From positions 8,220,152 through 8,284,151 of the forward strand of contig JASSKH010000031.1 in assembly GCA_031763025.1 (NCBI GenBank): a DNA stretch of 64,000 nucleotides. Reading direction: 5' to 3'. Below are positions 1 to 10,623 of this stretch, in pieces. The notes beneath the pieces are model-generated. The model saw only the letters and a program-made list of their open reading frames with translations. It made no database searches and had not been told where the DNA came from. This DNA is from Macrocystis pyrifera (taxonomy: Eukaryota; Sar; Phaeophyceae; Laminariales; Laminariaceae). The first letter of the stretch is position 1; each line of letters opens with the position of its first letter. The translations under genes and the position numbers were made by a program.

Positions 1-282
1 CCAAGGGCTACGATTCATGCTACCATGAATCACCGCAGTGATCTGATTGGCTTGAACTTCTTACGTACGTACAAAACTCACATTCTCTTCTTCCGAGAAC
101 ATTCTGCTTTGCACTTTGCTTTCGAAGTTGTATTATATTAATGCGCAACCCCCCGCCCGGAAAGGGGGGTTGGAGAAGTGGTGACCCCCCGGGGCTGCCC
201 CAACGGCAACCCCGCGCTAACATCCATATACTCGAGTCAACTCCCAACCCAACTGGCGACACAGAACTCTCGACGCCAGCCT
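1..282 (+). repeat. left terminal repeat of YR element copy 1 (truncated)
   Basis: The sequence from position 1 matches 6617-6903 and the right repeat at 5626-6044 in the same orientation. It includes the shared blocks GATTCATGCTACCATGAATC (a near-palindrome) and GAGTCAACTCCCAACCCAAC. About 100 bp of the outer part lies off the window. The match between left and right repeats stops after CGACGCCAGCCT at 282, which sets the inner boundary. Confidence 0.8.
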
Positions 283-413
283 CCATCACACATGGGAGTT
301 GACCCTATTTACTGATGTGTTCTTACTACCCCCCCCCCCCTCCCACTTGCAACCTCATAGGGAACGCATGTGATAACACACTTCACCTTTATTTACTTCT
401 GCCCATTCACCTC

Positions 414-1693
414 TCAGAGTGAATTAACTCGCCCCCACTCAGTGCCCTGGCCCGGCTGGATCCCACCGCTAATTCCTTCCTGGGCCATAACGTCTGCTAC
501 CCAACTGGCATCCTTTCCGTGACTGCGAACATAAGCTTTGTACGCATCGGACGCCCATCGGCCCTCACGCTGCAACACCTCTGGTGTCGCCCCCCCCCCC
601 GACAAGTGTGTTGCGCCCCCAATCCTCAGAGAGTGCAGAGCGTACTCCTCCGCACGCCCGCCCGCCAACGCAACCACTTTCCGCAAAGCTGTCGTCGGTT
701 GCTGCTGTGCACCACATGGACCATCTGCCATTACCAACGCCGAAAGCGGCAAGGGGGGCCGACGAGGGAAGAAACAGATAACAGGACATCAATTCGATCA
801 TGAGATCGACAGCACCGCCACCTTCGCCCACGCGCAACGCCGGACCGCAACGTACGCGCGTTAGAACCGCCCCTTTTCGCAGTTGGTCCCCTTTCGACCC
901 ACGAAACCGAACCTCAACGCGGTCAGCGGTGGACCACTGCGCAACTGTGAGCTGTATGTTTTCGCGAAAAAAGGCTACGTCGGCCCGTCGCAAACAATAC
1001 GTCTCATGCACACGTGACCGAGTTTCCGCAAACATTTCCGAGGCGCGAGTCAAAAAACAAAATGAAGCGCAGGGGGCTAGCCACAAGACGCGACCCCCCG
1101 TCTGCCACGTAGATATCAATTTCTCGCCCGCGATCAACATTTCCCACGAAACCGGCCTTACGAACGGTTTCTTGGTTACCAGCGTCGTCATGCGAACGAG
1201 CGGCGCCTTTGAGTGCATTAACCACAACCGGATGAGTAGTGTCCAGCTCGAACCCTCGTGAAATACGATGAACAAAGTTGATCGCTGAAAAATGACTCTC
1301 GATGGTTGCCGACCGCAATTTCTTGGTGGCAAAAGCGTACGCGACGTACTCGAACAAATGCCACACGTTGGTCATGCTGTCTCCACACCGGCCTAGGAAT
1401 ACAGGCATGCCACCCCGTACCCGAACGTCTACCCACGCGCCAAAATGCCCCTGATAAGTGCGTTCAGACGAGGTCGCAATGGCATTTCGCATGAGTTCGA
1501 GGCCAACACCGAAGTACAGAGGGATGTGCCCGCATCCCCCAGGTCCTGCTCGGAATATCGGGTCGAACAGCACGCAGATTAGCGAGGACGGAAGTACAGT
1601 CCCACCGTGAGATACCATCAGCGGCCACGTTAAAAATGCCCCGTACGTGTTTTGCGTCAAAGTGCCAACTAGAGGACAGTTCGAGCACACCAA
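414..1693 (-). pseudogene. tyrosine recombinase (integrase) of YR element copy 1, two frameshifts
   Basis: The product would join cDNA circles into the genome. The N-terminal core-binding part (1693 down to about 1050) contains SERTYQGHFGAWVDVR and a helical region. The catalytic part follows in two other frames: first Arg in SRASEMFAE, hairpin Lys in RFRGSKGDQ, the HxxR box in LHSLRIGGAT, and the probable nucleophile Tyr in RWASDAYKAYVR. Compared with copy 2, this copy has lost 2 bp near 1045 and gained 1 bp near 715. These break the reading frame twice, so the three catalytic blocks lie in three frames. The 5' part overlaps the end of the RT-RNase H frame by about 230 bp, as is common in DIRS-order elements. 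A C-run at 591-600 stands where copy 2 has a longer mixed sequence. Family is certain; activity is lost. Confidence 0.87.
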
Positions 1694-3569
1694 GAAGGCG
1701 CATTAATGCGCCAGATCTCGACTCTTTGCCCCCGCGACAACGGCGCACCCACTCTACGGCTGCCTCGTTGTCAGCCCGCAATAACACACAATTCCCCATT
1801 TCGAACGGACTTTCAGCACACGCAGAGACGAGAACCGAAGCAGAAACCACCATGCCCAGCAGTTCGAGGACATTAATTGATGTATCGTTCTCATTTGCAA
1901 CGGACTTGCTCGATCCACAAAATCTAACCCGTTCGCCTGCGTCAAGCTCGTATCGCCAGTACACACCAGTTTCAAGACAAAACCCCCCGACAGCGGTTTT
2001 AGATGCGTCCGAAAACAGAGTACGTCTAGGGGGGCGCTCAAGCAAATGATACATCGGAGCCGACAAGGTTCCGCGGCGCGCGTCCAACCCTTCCTCAACG
2101 AACCACCTCCAAAACTCGAGGTCACCGTGGAACTCGGGTCCCAGGGCGAGACGCCGCCCGGGGTTTGCCATGCGACAATCAAAATCAGCTCCGGCGGCAA
2201 TGCGCGGCATACCAACCGAAGCCAACAAGCGGTTAACGAAAAAGCGCCCCGGACGAACAGCAAAGGACACATGCATGAGAAAGCCAACTAACTGTGACAC
2301 CTGCTTCGCTGAAGCGGACGCACGAGACGAGGGCCACTCCGCGAGGATATTGTGCAGCTTGAGGCGCTTATGCGACGGCAACGTAACAGTTAGCGCTTCA
2401 GTATCAATGATCCATCCCAAGACTTCGTGTCGCGTGTCCCAGTTAGTTATTTTCTTGGCTGACAAGAGGGGTGGATCGGAAACACCACGTTCGCCCAACA
2501 AGCGAAAATGGTCCGACGCCAGCGACTGTACAGCACGCAAGCAACGGCGGCCGTCCGGCCACCATTGCAACTCGACGAGAATGCCATCGTCAAGGTAGTA
2601 CCTCACAAAAACATTGCTTCCGGTGAGGCCTCCTGCGCCAGGAACGGGCCCACAATCATGCGGAATAGCAACAACCTGAACTCCCCGCGGCGGGGAGAGT
2701 TCAACGTGCGAAAGGTCGGCAGCCCCTTGTGGGGAAACATCTGCGCCTTGAAACGTAGTGTGGGTGTGAGCATGCTCGAGCGCAGAGGCCATCAACCCCC
2801 AAAACCCAGGACTATTACGCCAACCAAATTGCAAGCGCAAATCCACGACAACGCGATTGCCGAAAACGTATCCAAAGGTCGATGCGCCTGCCGGATCAAC
2901 CAAAACCTGTCGAAAGGCGTCTTTGACGTCCACACGACACAGCGGGATCCGAGCGCGAATACCGTGCGTCTGTCGCAAAAACAACACCCGTAAAAGCACA
3001 TCACGAAGCACGTGTCCGAGCTCGCACGATGGCGCGGAGTCAAAGTCAGTGTCACCGTTAACACTGGTTCGACCGTTCCCGCGCGCAAACGTGAGGTCGT
3101 GAATAATCCTTAACTTGGGTTCGAGAACGACGCTCAGCGGTGAAATGCGAAGACCCTGGATCTCGTCTGCAAATGGCAATTCAAACACCACCGCTCGGCC
3201 ATGCAGAACGTGTGCGCATATCTTATCATGGATAGCCACAGTACGCATGGCAACGCCGGGGTGATTACCATACGCGAGTTCTGTGGTCAAATCCCCCCCC
3301 CGTGCAACGCAAACAGGCGCGCCTGGCGCCAGCACACGAAGCAACAAAGAAATACGGGGGAATTTCTTGATCTCACCAAACCAGTGCTGTACGACGGCAA
3401 CGTTAATATGTGAAGCGAACAATGAGGCGCCGATGGTGGACAGGAAAAGAGGAACACTGCCTTGACACTGTCGCAAGAGTGAGGAGCTGAGCGAAGCGAC
3501 CTGATCGAGGCTCGCTGAGCCTCGCCCAGATACTGCCTGCGCCACTACCTCCCCCGAGCGGCGATCCAC
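1464..3569 (-). CDS. reverse transcriptase - RNase H polyprotein, YR element copy 1
   Basis: An open frame of 701 residues. It copies element RNA into DNA and removes the RNA strand. RT blocks in order are KLRIIHDLTFA near residues 153-163, the catalytic RVDVKDAFRQ near 209, a DIRS-type FGWRNSPGFWGL near 247, and the YLDD box (FVRYYLDDGI) near 330. The connection domain has ASAKQVSQLVGFLMHVSF near 415. RNase H follows: TLFSDASKTAVGG, NVLELLGM, LLRADNEAAVEW and the last Asp in FNVAADGISRW. The first codon used is not a convincing start. The homologous frame of copy 2 continues upstream, and here two extra C residues near 3553 shift the leader into another frame (3545-3805). The true N terminus is therefore probably lost. 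No adenine methylase domain, as found in DIRS1-type elements, is visible, which again favours a Ngaro or PAT type. Confidence 0.88.
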   Translation of the reverse strand: MDRRSGEVVAQAVSGRGSASLDQVASLSSSLLRQCQGSVPLFLSTIGASLFASHINVAVVQHWFGEIKKFPRISLLLRVLAPGAPVCVARGGDLTTELAYGNHPGVAMRTVAIHDKICAHVLHGRAVVFELPFADEIQGLRISPLSVVLEPKLRIIHDLTFARGNGRTSVNGDTDFDSAPSCELGHVLRDVLLRVLFLRQTHGIRARIPLCRVDVKDAFRQVLVDPAGASTFGYVFGNRVVVDLRLQFGWRNSPGFWGLMASALEHAHTHTTFQGADVSPQGAADLSHVELSPPRGVQVVAIPHDCGPVPGAGGLTGSNVFVRYYLDDGILVELQWWPDGRRCLRAVQSLASDHFRLLGERGVSDPPLLSAKKITNWDTRHEVLGWIIDTEALTVTLPSHKRLKLHNILAEWPSSRASASAKQVSQLVGFLMHVSFAVRPGRFFVNRLLASVGMPRIAAGADFDCRMANPGRRLALGPEFHGDLEFWRWFVEEGLDARRGTLSAPMYHLLERPPRRTLFSDASKTAVGGFCLETGVYWRYELDAGERVRFCGSSKSVANENDTSINVLELLGMVVSASVLVSACAESPFEMGNCVLLRADNEAAVEWVRRCRGGKESRSGALMRLLGVLELSSSWHFDAKHVRGIFNVAADGISRWDCTSVLANLRAVRPDIPSRTWGMRAHPSVLRCWPRTHAKCHCDLV

Positions 3570-3943
3570 GCATCTACCTCATCTGTGATCGCATCCGAAC
3601 GCACGTCACCGACCGCACCCTGCACGCGCACCGGGTCCACGGACCCATCACCCTGCACACACACCGTGTCACCGGGCAAACAACTCGCACGCACGCCGAT
3701 ATCCGTACCTTGCTTTGAGAAGGGAACCGAACCCGGAGTCACAGCGACGCGATCTCGCCCGATGCCGCCGTCGCCAGCCAGAGCACCTAAAGCGCGCCCA
3801 CGCAACCCTCCCCCTCCTTCGTGGGTTGCCAGCCGAGTGCCAGCTCCGCCGCTGGCGACAAGCGCCGTCGCCGCTCCGCCACCTGCCCGCGCCGCCGCCG
3901 CCCCCCCCAGTGTTGGCCCAACCGACAGGAAGGGCCCGTGTCT

Positions 3944-4138
3944 TCATCCCGAACCAGATCCGCCACCTGCCCCGGCCCCCCCACGACCCCCACCTGGGCG
4001 GAGCACCATAGCCCGCGACCCACCAGCCTGCGCCTCCGCGCCTCCTCGCATTACCCCCGCCGGTGCCGCCGATCTACCATCGAGGAGCGCCGTAGGAGAC
4101 GAGGCGTCAGACGGGGTATTAGCGTGCACGAATTTTCA
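3944..4138 (-). other. possible Gag readthrough extension after an in-frame TGA
   Basis: The Gag frame ends at TGA (4136-4138). The same frame stays open for 63 further codons, beginning KFVHANTPSD and turning Gly/Ala/Pro rich. The TGA occupies the place of the third Cys of a CCCH finger: Cys-x8-Cys-x4-TGA-x3-His. Copy 2 carries the same TGA (10816-10818) and an extension of equal length with no indel. By my hand alignment the two extensions differ at 14 sites, 7 at codon third positions, including all three sites nearest the stop. That is only a weak sign of constraint. It could be readthrough, a recoded Cys or Sec codon, or an old nonsense change inherited by both copies. Confidence 0.45.
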
Positions 4139-5452
4139 GTCGGAGAACCGACATCGGCCCGTGGACGAAAACATCCTGCACAGCGGGGCCTTCTTTTTTC
4201 TGGGCGGACCCATCCTGGCGGGGGCGAGGCTTTGGCTCCGCTTGTATGCCCCATCCCGACTGTCGCGTGGACCTTGGAGACCTTCGACAAGCCTCAGAAC
4301 GTCGCCCCCGGACGAGCAAAAGGAGAGCGCGGGACTGAAGGCAGGGACAGGCGGCGCGTCAAACACCGCGTCAGACTGAGGGAGCACGGTCAACGGACGA
4401 ACTTGCTGGGCGAACCTCATCAGGTCGTTCACCCAAAGACGTAAGTCGTCGTTCACCATTTCGCTCATGACGGCCCTCGCCGCGGAGCTGGAAAGCAAAA
4501 AGATGTTGCTGAGAGTGTGACGGCGAAGACCAGCAGCCGCGGATGTACAAGAGGCGTTGACGGGTGCCAACCGGTCCAGGCACGCGCGGTCGTCGGCGAC
4601 ATCCGCCGAGAGTCCAACTGTAAGAACCGCCATAAGAGCCTGGCGCAAGAGATCCAGGCGGTCCGCGACCATCACCAGGTGGTCAACCGGGCGATCGGCA
4701 CGTGGCCCATACAAGGCCACGTCAAAATTGCTGACGGCACCAAGCTGAGCCGCCACCGCCGCCGTAACATCGACGCTCTCCCCCACAAACGACTGGATAT
4801 CCGCGGCCGACCCGCCGAGGTTCGGGGGCAAGCGTTCCCGAAGCAGGCAGTGTTTGCGAGATGACATTTTCTTCCACATGGCCGTGTCGTCGGTGAGCTG
4901 CGATTTCTGTACATGGCGCTCCCTCGCTTCTCCGCTGTCCCGCCCAGAAGGCTCACGGTCGGAAAAAATGTCAACAAACTGCTGGAGGAGAACTTCGTTG
5001 TGGGCGATCTTGGATACGCTGCTGGTGACGGCGTCTCGAAGGCCAGCCGCAGACAGGAGCACGTTGTCCAGTGTGGATTTGACGCCTAGTATATCCGTGT
5101 CTATTCGGGAAAACTCGGATGCCACCTGGTTTTGCCAATGCAGAACGTCAGCCGTCGATACTGCTCCCCCCGAGGCTGCCGGCATAGATGAAGGACCAGC
5201 CGAAGCCGCAGTGGTGGCAACAGCAGCCGCAGCGTTGGCCTGGCGAACGGACGCAGCTTCTTCCGCGGCCTGGCGAGCCTCGGCCTCGGCTATCCCAGCA
5301 CGGCGTGCGTCTACCTCCGCTTGCACAGCAGCTACAGCAGCATGAGCATTCGCCTCAGCTTCTGTTTGTGCAGCAAACCTCGCAGCCTGCGCCTCGCGCG
5401 CAATAGTAGACGCATTGGCCGTGGCCTCCGGCGACTTGCTCTCGTCGGACAT
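4136..5452 (-). CDS. Gag-like nucleocapsid protein, YR element copy 1
   Basis: A 438-residue open frame starting at ATG 5452, directly inside the right terminal repeat. Such proteins package element RNA. Residues 1-95 are Ala/Glu/Gln rich with heptad-like spacing (ANAHAAVAAVQAEVDARRAG), which looks like a coiled coil. The middle part is a mostly helical capsid-like region with FDVALYGPRADRPVDHLVMV near 244. The C terminus is basic and ends in LCRMFSSTGRCRFSD, the first half of a CCCH zinc finger that is interrupted by TGA at the third Cys position. The frame is intact here, whereas copy 2 has lost its start codon and gained stops. Its place upstream of RT-RNase H fits Gag. I assign it by position, coiled coil and finger, not by close sequence identity to a named Gag. 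Confidence 0.72.
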   Translation of the reverse strand: MSDESKSPEATANASTIAREAQAARFAAQTEAEANAHAAVAAVQAEVDARRAGIAEAEARQAAEEAASVRQANAAAAVATTAASAGPSSMPAASGGAVSTADVLHWQNQVASEFSRIDTDILGVKSTLDNVLLSAAGLRDAVTSSVSKIAHNEVLLQQFVDIFSDREPSGRDSGEARERHVQKSQLTDDTAMWKKMSSRKHCLLRERLPPNLGGSAADIQSFVGESVDVTAAVAAQLGAVSNFDVALYGPRADRPVDHLVMVADRLDLLRQALMAVLTVGLSADVADDRACLDRLAPVNASCTSAAAGLRRHTLSNIFLLSSSAARAVMSEMVNDDLRLWVNDLMRFAQQVRPLTVLPQSDAVFDAPPVPAFSPALSFCSSGGDVLRLVEGLQGPRDSRDGAYKRSQSLAPARMGPPRKKKAPLCRMFSSTGRCRFSD

Positions 5453-5455
5453 CCC

Positions 5456-5751
5456 GAACTCAAACTAGTCTCACACCTTGGACCTGTAGCTCTGCCTCAA
5501 ACTAGTCTCACACCTTGGACCTGTAGCTCTGCCTCTGTCTCACACCTTGGACCTGTAGCTCTGCCTCTGCTTCACTGCGCTGATACGTGTAGGTTGCGGC
5601 TACGTACCAGACAAGGTGTGTTTACCAAGGGCTACGATTCATGCTACCATGAATCACCGCAGTCATCTGATTGGCTTGAACTTCTTACGTACGTACAAAA
5701 CTCACATTCTCTTCTTCCGAGAATATTCTGCATAATAGTAATAATAATAAT

Positions 5752-5784
<33 letters not shown>

Positions 5785-6044
5785 AAGAAGAAGAAGAAGA
5801 AGAAGAATACTAATACTAATACTAATACTAATACTAATACTACTAATAATAATAATAATAATAATATATTTTATTTTCACTTTGCTTTCGAAGTTGTATT
5901 ATGTTAATGCGCAACCCCCGGAAAGAGGGGTTGGAGAAGGGGTGCCCCCCCCGGACCTGCCCCAACGGCAACCCCGCGCTCACATCCGTATACTCGAGTC
6001 AACTCCCAACCCAACTGGCGACAGTGAATTCTCGACGCCAGCCT
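5456..6044 (+). repeat. right terminal repeat of YR element copy 1, expanded by microsatellite
   Basis: A direct repeat of 6517-6903, expanded from 387 to 589 bp. Two additions explain the extra length. One is two further partial copies of a 37-bp outer unit (CAAACTAGTCTCACACCTTG...), so three units occupy 5461-5567. The other is about 140 bp of trinucleotide repeats inserted after ATTCTGCA at 5731. It lies immediately upstream of the Gag ATG, so the promoter of the element must lie in or beside it. Confidence 0.82.
5731..5871 (+). repeat. compound trinucleotide microsatellite (AAT, AAG, ACT units)
   Basis: A run of AAT-type units, then about sixteen AAG units, then ACT-type units, then AAT units again. 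It interrupts the right terminal repeat at a point where the left repeats of both copies are uninterrupted. The right repeat of copy 2 has a microsatellite at the same point. Confidence 0.95.
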
Positions 6045-6516
6045 ACTAAGCCGCTATCAGAAAAGCCGTTTCTGACACATCACTCGAGAAACCACACCAA
6101 GTACAAGATAACCTCACACGTGAGAAAATCGACACGCACCTGTACCAGGCATATACACGAATAACACAAGTACATTTAAACTCACAATGCACTTCAATGT
6201 TGATATACGGATAACCCCTTTCTCCGATACTTTCAGATTGCGCGCAAAATCCGAGCCGATGCAACACCACGTCAACGGCACGTTTACTTTTATCAACTAT
6301 AATAGTATGATATAAAGAATCCCCAGTTGCATCGAACCATACCAAACGCCAAAGAAGGCGGCTAGCCCACGCCGCCACTCCCGCAATCTACGACACCCGG
6401 TCGCACCATCAGCGAAATTACCGGGTACGTATAACATACAGCAACAAACGCAAACGGTACTGCGACTATTGAACTCACACCCACTAACTCCCTCAAAAGC
6501 ACGGGCGGGTAAGTGG
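6045..6516. other. spacer between the two YR elements, no gene seen
   Basis: 472 bp of lower-GC sequence with no similarity to the elements and no convincing reading frame. It separates the right repeat of copy 1 from the left repeat of copy 2. Confidence 0.6.
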
Positions 6517-6903
6517 GAACTCAAACTAGTCTCACACCTTGGACCTGTAGCTCCGCCTCTGCTTCACTGCGCTGATACATGTAGGTTGCGGCTACGTACC
6601 AGACAAGGTGTGTTTACCAAGGGCTGCGATTCATGCTACCATGAATCACCGCAGTGATCTGATTGGCTTGAACTTCTTACGCACGTACAAAACTCACATT
6701 CTCTCATTCGTCCAGAGAATATTCTGCTTTGCACTTTGCTTTCGAAGTTGTATTAATTTAATGCGCAAACCGCCGCCCAGAAAGGGGGGTTGGAGAAGGG
6801 GTGACCACCCCGGGGCTGCCCCAACGGTAACCCCGCGCTAACATCCATATACTCGAGTCAACTCCCAACCCAACTGGCGACACAGAACTCTCGACGCCAG
6901 CCT
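6517..6903 (+). repeat. left terminal repeat of YR element copy 2 (complete)
   Basis: 387 bp from GAACTCAAACTAGTCTCACA to CGACGCCAGCCT. It matches both ends of copy 1 in direct orientation and has no microsatellite, so it is probably the closest to the ancestral terminal repeat. Confidence 0.82.
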
Positions 6904-7039
6904 CCATCACACATGGGAGTTGACCCTATTTACTGATGTATTCTTACGACCCCTTCCCCCTCCCACATGCAATCTCATAGGGAACGCGTGTGATAACACA
7001 CTTCTCCATTATGTACTTCTGCCTAGTCACCTCTAAGAG

Positions 7040-8322
7040 TTAATTAACTGGCCCCCACTCAGTGCCCTGGCCCGGCTGGATCCCACCGCTAATTCCTTCC
7101 TGGGCCATAACGTCTGCTACCCAACTGGCATCCTTTCCGTGACTGCGAACATACACCTTGTACGCATCGGACGCCCATCGGCCCTCACGCTGCAACACCT
7201 CTGGTGTCGCCGCCGCCCCGCCGACAAGTGTGTTGCGCCCCCAATCCTCAGAGAGTGCAGAGCGTACTCCTCCGCACGCACGCCCGCCAACGCAACCACT
7301 TTCCGCAAAGCTGTCGTCGGTTGCTGCTGTGTCCACATGGACCATCTGCCATTACCAACGCCGAAAGCGGTAAGGGGGGCCGACGAGGGAAGAAACAGAT
7401 AACAGGACATCAATTCGATCATGAGATCGACAGCACCGCCACCTTCGCCCACGCGCAACGCCGGACCACAACGTTCACGCGTTAGAACCGCCCCTTTTCG
7501 CAGTTGGTCCCCTTTCGACCCACGAAACCGAACCTCAACGCGGTCAGCGGTGGACCACTGCGCGACTGTGAGCTGTATTTTTTCGCGAAAAAAATCTACG
7601 TCGGCCCGTCGCAAACAATACATCTCGTGCACACGTGACCGAGTTTCCGCAAACATTTCCGAGGCGCGAGAGTCAAAAAACAAAATTAAATTCAGGGGGC
7701 AAGCCACAAGACGCGACCCCTCTTCTGCCAGGTAGATATCAGTTTCTCGCCAGCGATCAACATTTCCCACGAAACCGGCCTACGAACGGTTTCTTGGTTA
7801 CCAGCGGCGGCATGCGAACGAGCGGCGCCTTTGAGTGCATTAACCTAAACCGGATGAGTAGTGTCCAGCTCGAACCCTCGTGAAATACGATGAAAAAAAT
7901 TGATATCTGACAAATGGCTCTCGATGGTTACCGACCACTATTTCTTGGTGGCAAACGCGTACGCGACGTACTCGAACAAATGCCACACGTTGGTCATGCT
8001 GTCTCCGCACCGGTCCTGGAATACAGACATGCCACCCCGTACCCGAACGTCTACCCATGCGCCAAAATGCCCCTGATAAGTGCGTTCAGACGAGGTCGCA
8101 ATGGCATTTTGCATGAGTTCGAGGCCAACACCGAAGTACAGAGGGATGTGCCCGCATCCCCCAGGTCCTGCTCCTGCCACGGAATATCGAGTCGAACAGC
8201 ACGCAGATTAGCGAGGACGGAAGCACAGTCCCACCGTGAGATACCATCAGCGGCCACGTTAAAAATGCCCCGTACGTGTTTTGCGTCAAAGTACCAACCA
8301 CAGGACAGTTCGAGCACACCAA
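7040..8322 (-). pseudogene. tyrosine recombinase of YR element copy 2, broken
   Basis: The same protein family as 414-1693. It keeps SERTYQGHFGAWVDVRVRGG near the N terminus, then meets a TAG at 7938-7940 where copy 1 reads Leu. A long frame (7770 down to 7117) then holds SRASEMFAETRS, RFRGSKGDQLRKG and LHSLRIGGATHLSAG together, so this copy lacks the two frameshifts of copy 1. A 2-bp difference in the GC-rich stretch near 7208-7222 moves the final nucleophile segment, RWASDAYKVYVR, to another frame. The catalytic residues are all still readable, so loss of function is recent. Confidence 0.85.
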
Positions 8323-10310
8323 GAAGGCGCATTAATGCGCCAGATGTCGACTCCTTGCCCCCTCGACAACGGCGCACCCACTCTACGGCTGCTTCGTGGT
8401 CGCCCCGCAAAAACACAATCCCCCATTTCGAACGGACTTTCAGCACACGCAGAGACGAGAACCGAAGCAGAAACCACCATGCCCAGCAGTTCGAGGACAT
8501 TAATAGATATATCGTTCTCATCTGCAACGGACTTGCTCGATCCACGAAATCGAGGTCGCTCCCCTGCGTCCACGTCGTATCGCCAGTACACACCAGTTTC
8601 AAGACAAAACCCCCCGACAGCGGTTTTACATGCGTCCGAAAACAGAGTACGTCTAGGGGGGCGCTCAAGCAAATGATACATCGGAGCTGACAAGGTTCCG
8701 CCGCGCGCATCAACCCTTCCTCAACGAACCACCTCCAAAACTCGAGGTCACCGTGGAACTCGGGTCCCAGGGCGAGACGCCGCCCGGGGTTTGCCATACG
8801 ACAATCAAAATCAGCTCCGGTGGCAATGCGCGCCGCCCGGGGTTTGCCATACGACAATCAAAATCAGCTCCGGTGATAATGCGCGGCATACCAACCGAAG
8901 CCAACAAGCGGTTAACGAAAAAAACGCCCCGGACGCACAGCAAAGGACACATGCATGAGAAAGCCAACTAACTGCGACACCTGCTTCGCTGAAGCGGACG
9001 CACGAGACGAGGGCCACTCCGCGAGGATATTGTGCAACTTGAGGCGCTTATGCGACGGCAACGTAACCGTAAGTGCTTCAGTATCAATTGTCCATCTCAA
9101 GACTTCGAGTTGCGTGTCCCAGTTAGTTATTTTCTTGGCTGACAAGAGGGGTGGATCGGAAACACCACGTTCGCCCAACAAGCGAAAATGGTCCGACGCC
9201 AGCGACTGTACAGCACGCAGGCAACGGCGACCGTCCGGCCACCATTGCAACTCGACGAGAATGCCATCGTCAAGGTAGTACCTCCCAAACAAAATGCTTC
9301 CTGTGAGGCCTCCTGCGCCAGGAACGGGCCCACAATCATGCGGAATAGCAACAACCCGAACCCCCCGCGGCGGGGAGAGTTCAACGTGCGAAAGGTCGGC
9401 AGCCCCTTGTGGGGAAACATCTACGCGTTGAAACGTAGAGTGGGTGTGAGCATGCTCGAGCGCAAAGGCCATCAACCCCCAAAACCCAGGACTATCACGC
9501 AAAACAAACTGCAAGCGCAAATCCACGACAACGCGATTGCCGAAAACGTATCCAAAGGTTGACGCGCCTGCCGGATCAACCAAAACCTGTCGAAACACGT
9601 ATTTGACGTCCACACGACACAGGCCGGTCCGAGCGCGAATACCGTGCGTCTGTCGCAAAAACAACACCCGTAAAAACACATCACGAAGCACGTGTCCGAG
9701 CTCGCACGATGGCGCGGAGTCAAAGTCAGTGTCACCGTTAACACTGGTTCGACCGTTCCCGCGCGCAAACGTGATATCGTGAATAATCCTTAACTTGGGT
9801 TCGAGAACCACGCTCAGCGGTGAAATGCGAAGACCCTGGATCTCGTCTGCAAATGGCAATTAAAACACCACCGCTCGGCCATGCAGAACGCCTGCGCATA
9901 TCTTATCATGGATAGCCACAGTATGCATGGCAACGCCGGGGTTATTACCATACGCGAGTTCTGTGGTCAAATCCCCCCCCCCGTGCGACGGAAACAGGCG
10001 CGCCTGGCGCCAGCACACGAAGCAACAAAGAAATACGGGGGAATTTCTTGATCTCACCAAACCAGTGCTGTACGACGGCAACGTTGATATGTGAAGCGAA
10101 CAATGAGGCGCCGATGGTGGACAGGAAACGAGGAACACTGCCTTGACACTGTCGCAAGAGTGAGGAGCTGATCGAAGCGAAATGATCGATGCTCACCGAG
10201 CCTCGCCCAGACACTGCCTGCGCCACTACCTCCCGAGCGGCAAACCACGCATCTACCTCATCTGTTATCGCATCCAAACGCACGTCACCGACCGCACCCT
10301 GCACACACAC
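8086..10310 (-). pseudogene. reverse transcriptase - RNase H of YR element copy 2, broken
   Basis: Homologous to 1464-3569. The N-terminal part reads on from AVGDVRLDAITDEVDAW through EVVAQAVSGRG without the 2-bp insertion seen in copy 1. That indicates that the ancestral RT frame began upstream of 3569. Lesions are an extra C in the C-run near 9970, a Glu-to-TAA change near 9860, an extra A near 8920, the 53-bp tandem duplication at 8779-8884, and further small indels in RNase H. The catalytic Asp block now reads RVDVKYVFRQ, so two residues are changed beside the first catalytic Asp. The YLDD box is retained. Dead copy. Confidence 0.85.
8779..8884. repeat. 53-bp tandem duplication inside RT of copy 2
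   Basis: Two adjacent 53-bp units (8779-8831 and 8832-8884), each starting GCCGCCCGGGGTTTGCCATA. Copy 1 has a single unit at 2154-2206. The second unit has already diverged at a few bases. 53 is not a multiple of three, so the frame is lost. Confidence 0.93.
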
Positions 10311-10623
10311 CGTGTCAACGACCCATCACCCTGCACACACACACCGTGTCACCGGGAAAACAACTCGCACACACGCCCATATCCGTACCTTGCTTTGAGA
10401 AGGGAACCGAACCCGGAGTCACAGCAACGCGATCTCGCCCGATGCCGCCGTCGCCAGCCAGAGCACCTAAAGCGCGCCCACGCAACTCCCCCGCTCCTTC
10501 GTGGGTGGCCAGCCGAGTCCCAGCTCCGCCGCTGGCTACAAGAACCGTCGCCGCTCCGCCACCTGCCCGCGCCGCCGCCGCCTCCCCCAGTGTTGACCCA
10601 ACCGACGGGAAGGGCCCGTGTCT

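Larger units (their letters stand above)
1..6044 (-). mobile_element. Ngaro/PAT-like (DIRS-order) retrotransposon, copy 1
   Basis: A nearly complete tyrosine-recombinase retrotransposon read on the minus strand. Its order is Gag (4136-5452), reverse transcriptase plus RNase H (1464-3569) and tyrosine recombinase (414-1693). It lies between terminal repeats at 1-282 and 5456-6044 that run in the same direction. DIRS-order elements integrate by a tyrosine recombinase rather than a DDE integrase and make no target-site duplication. Direct rather than inverted termini argue for the Ngaro/PAT side of the order. The left end is cut by the window edge. A second copy in the same orientation starts 473 bp beyond the right repeat. 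The copy is dead as it stands, because the recombinase and the RT leader carry frameshifts. Classification as DIRS-order is firm; the Ngaro or PAT label is inference from repeat orientation. Confidence 0.88.

Noticed and set aside
538-1261. Plus-strand reading frames over the recombinase region
   Set aside because: They mirror the minus-strand recombinase, recur in copy 2 only because the DNA is homologous, and show no protein motif.
3585-4444. Long plus-strand Pro/Arg-rich frames (up to 264 codons)
   Set aside because: GC-rich antisense of the Gag extension and RT leader; composition is that expected from high GC, with no domain.
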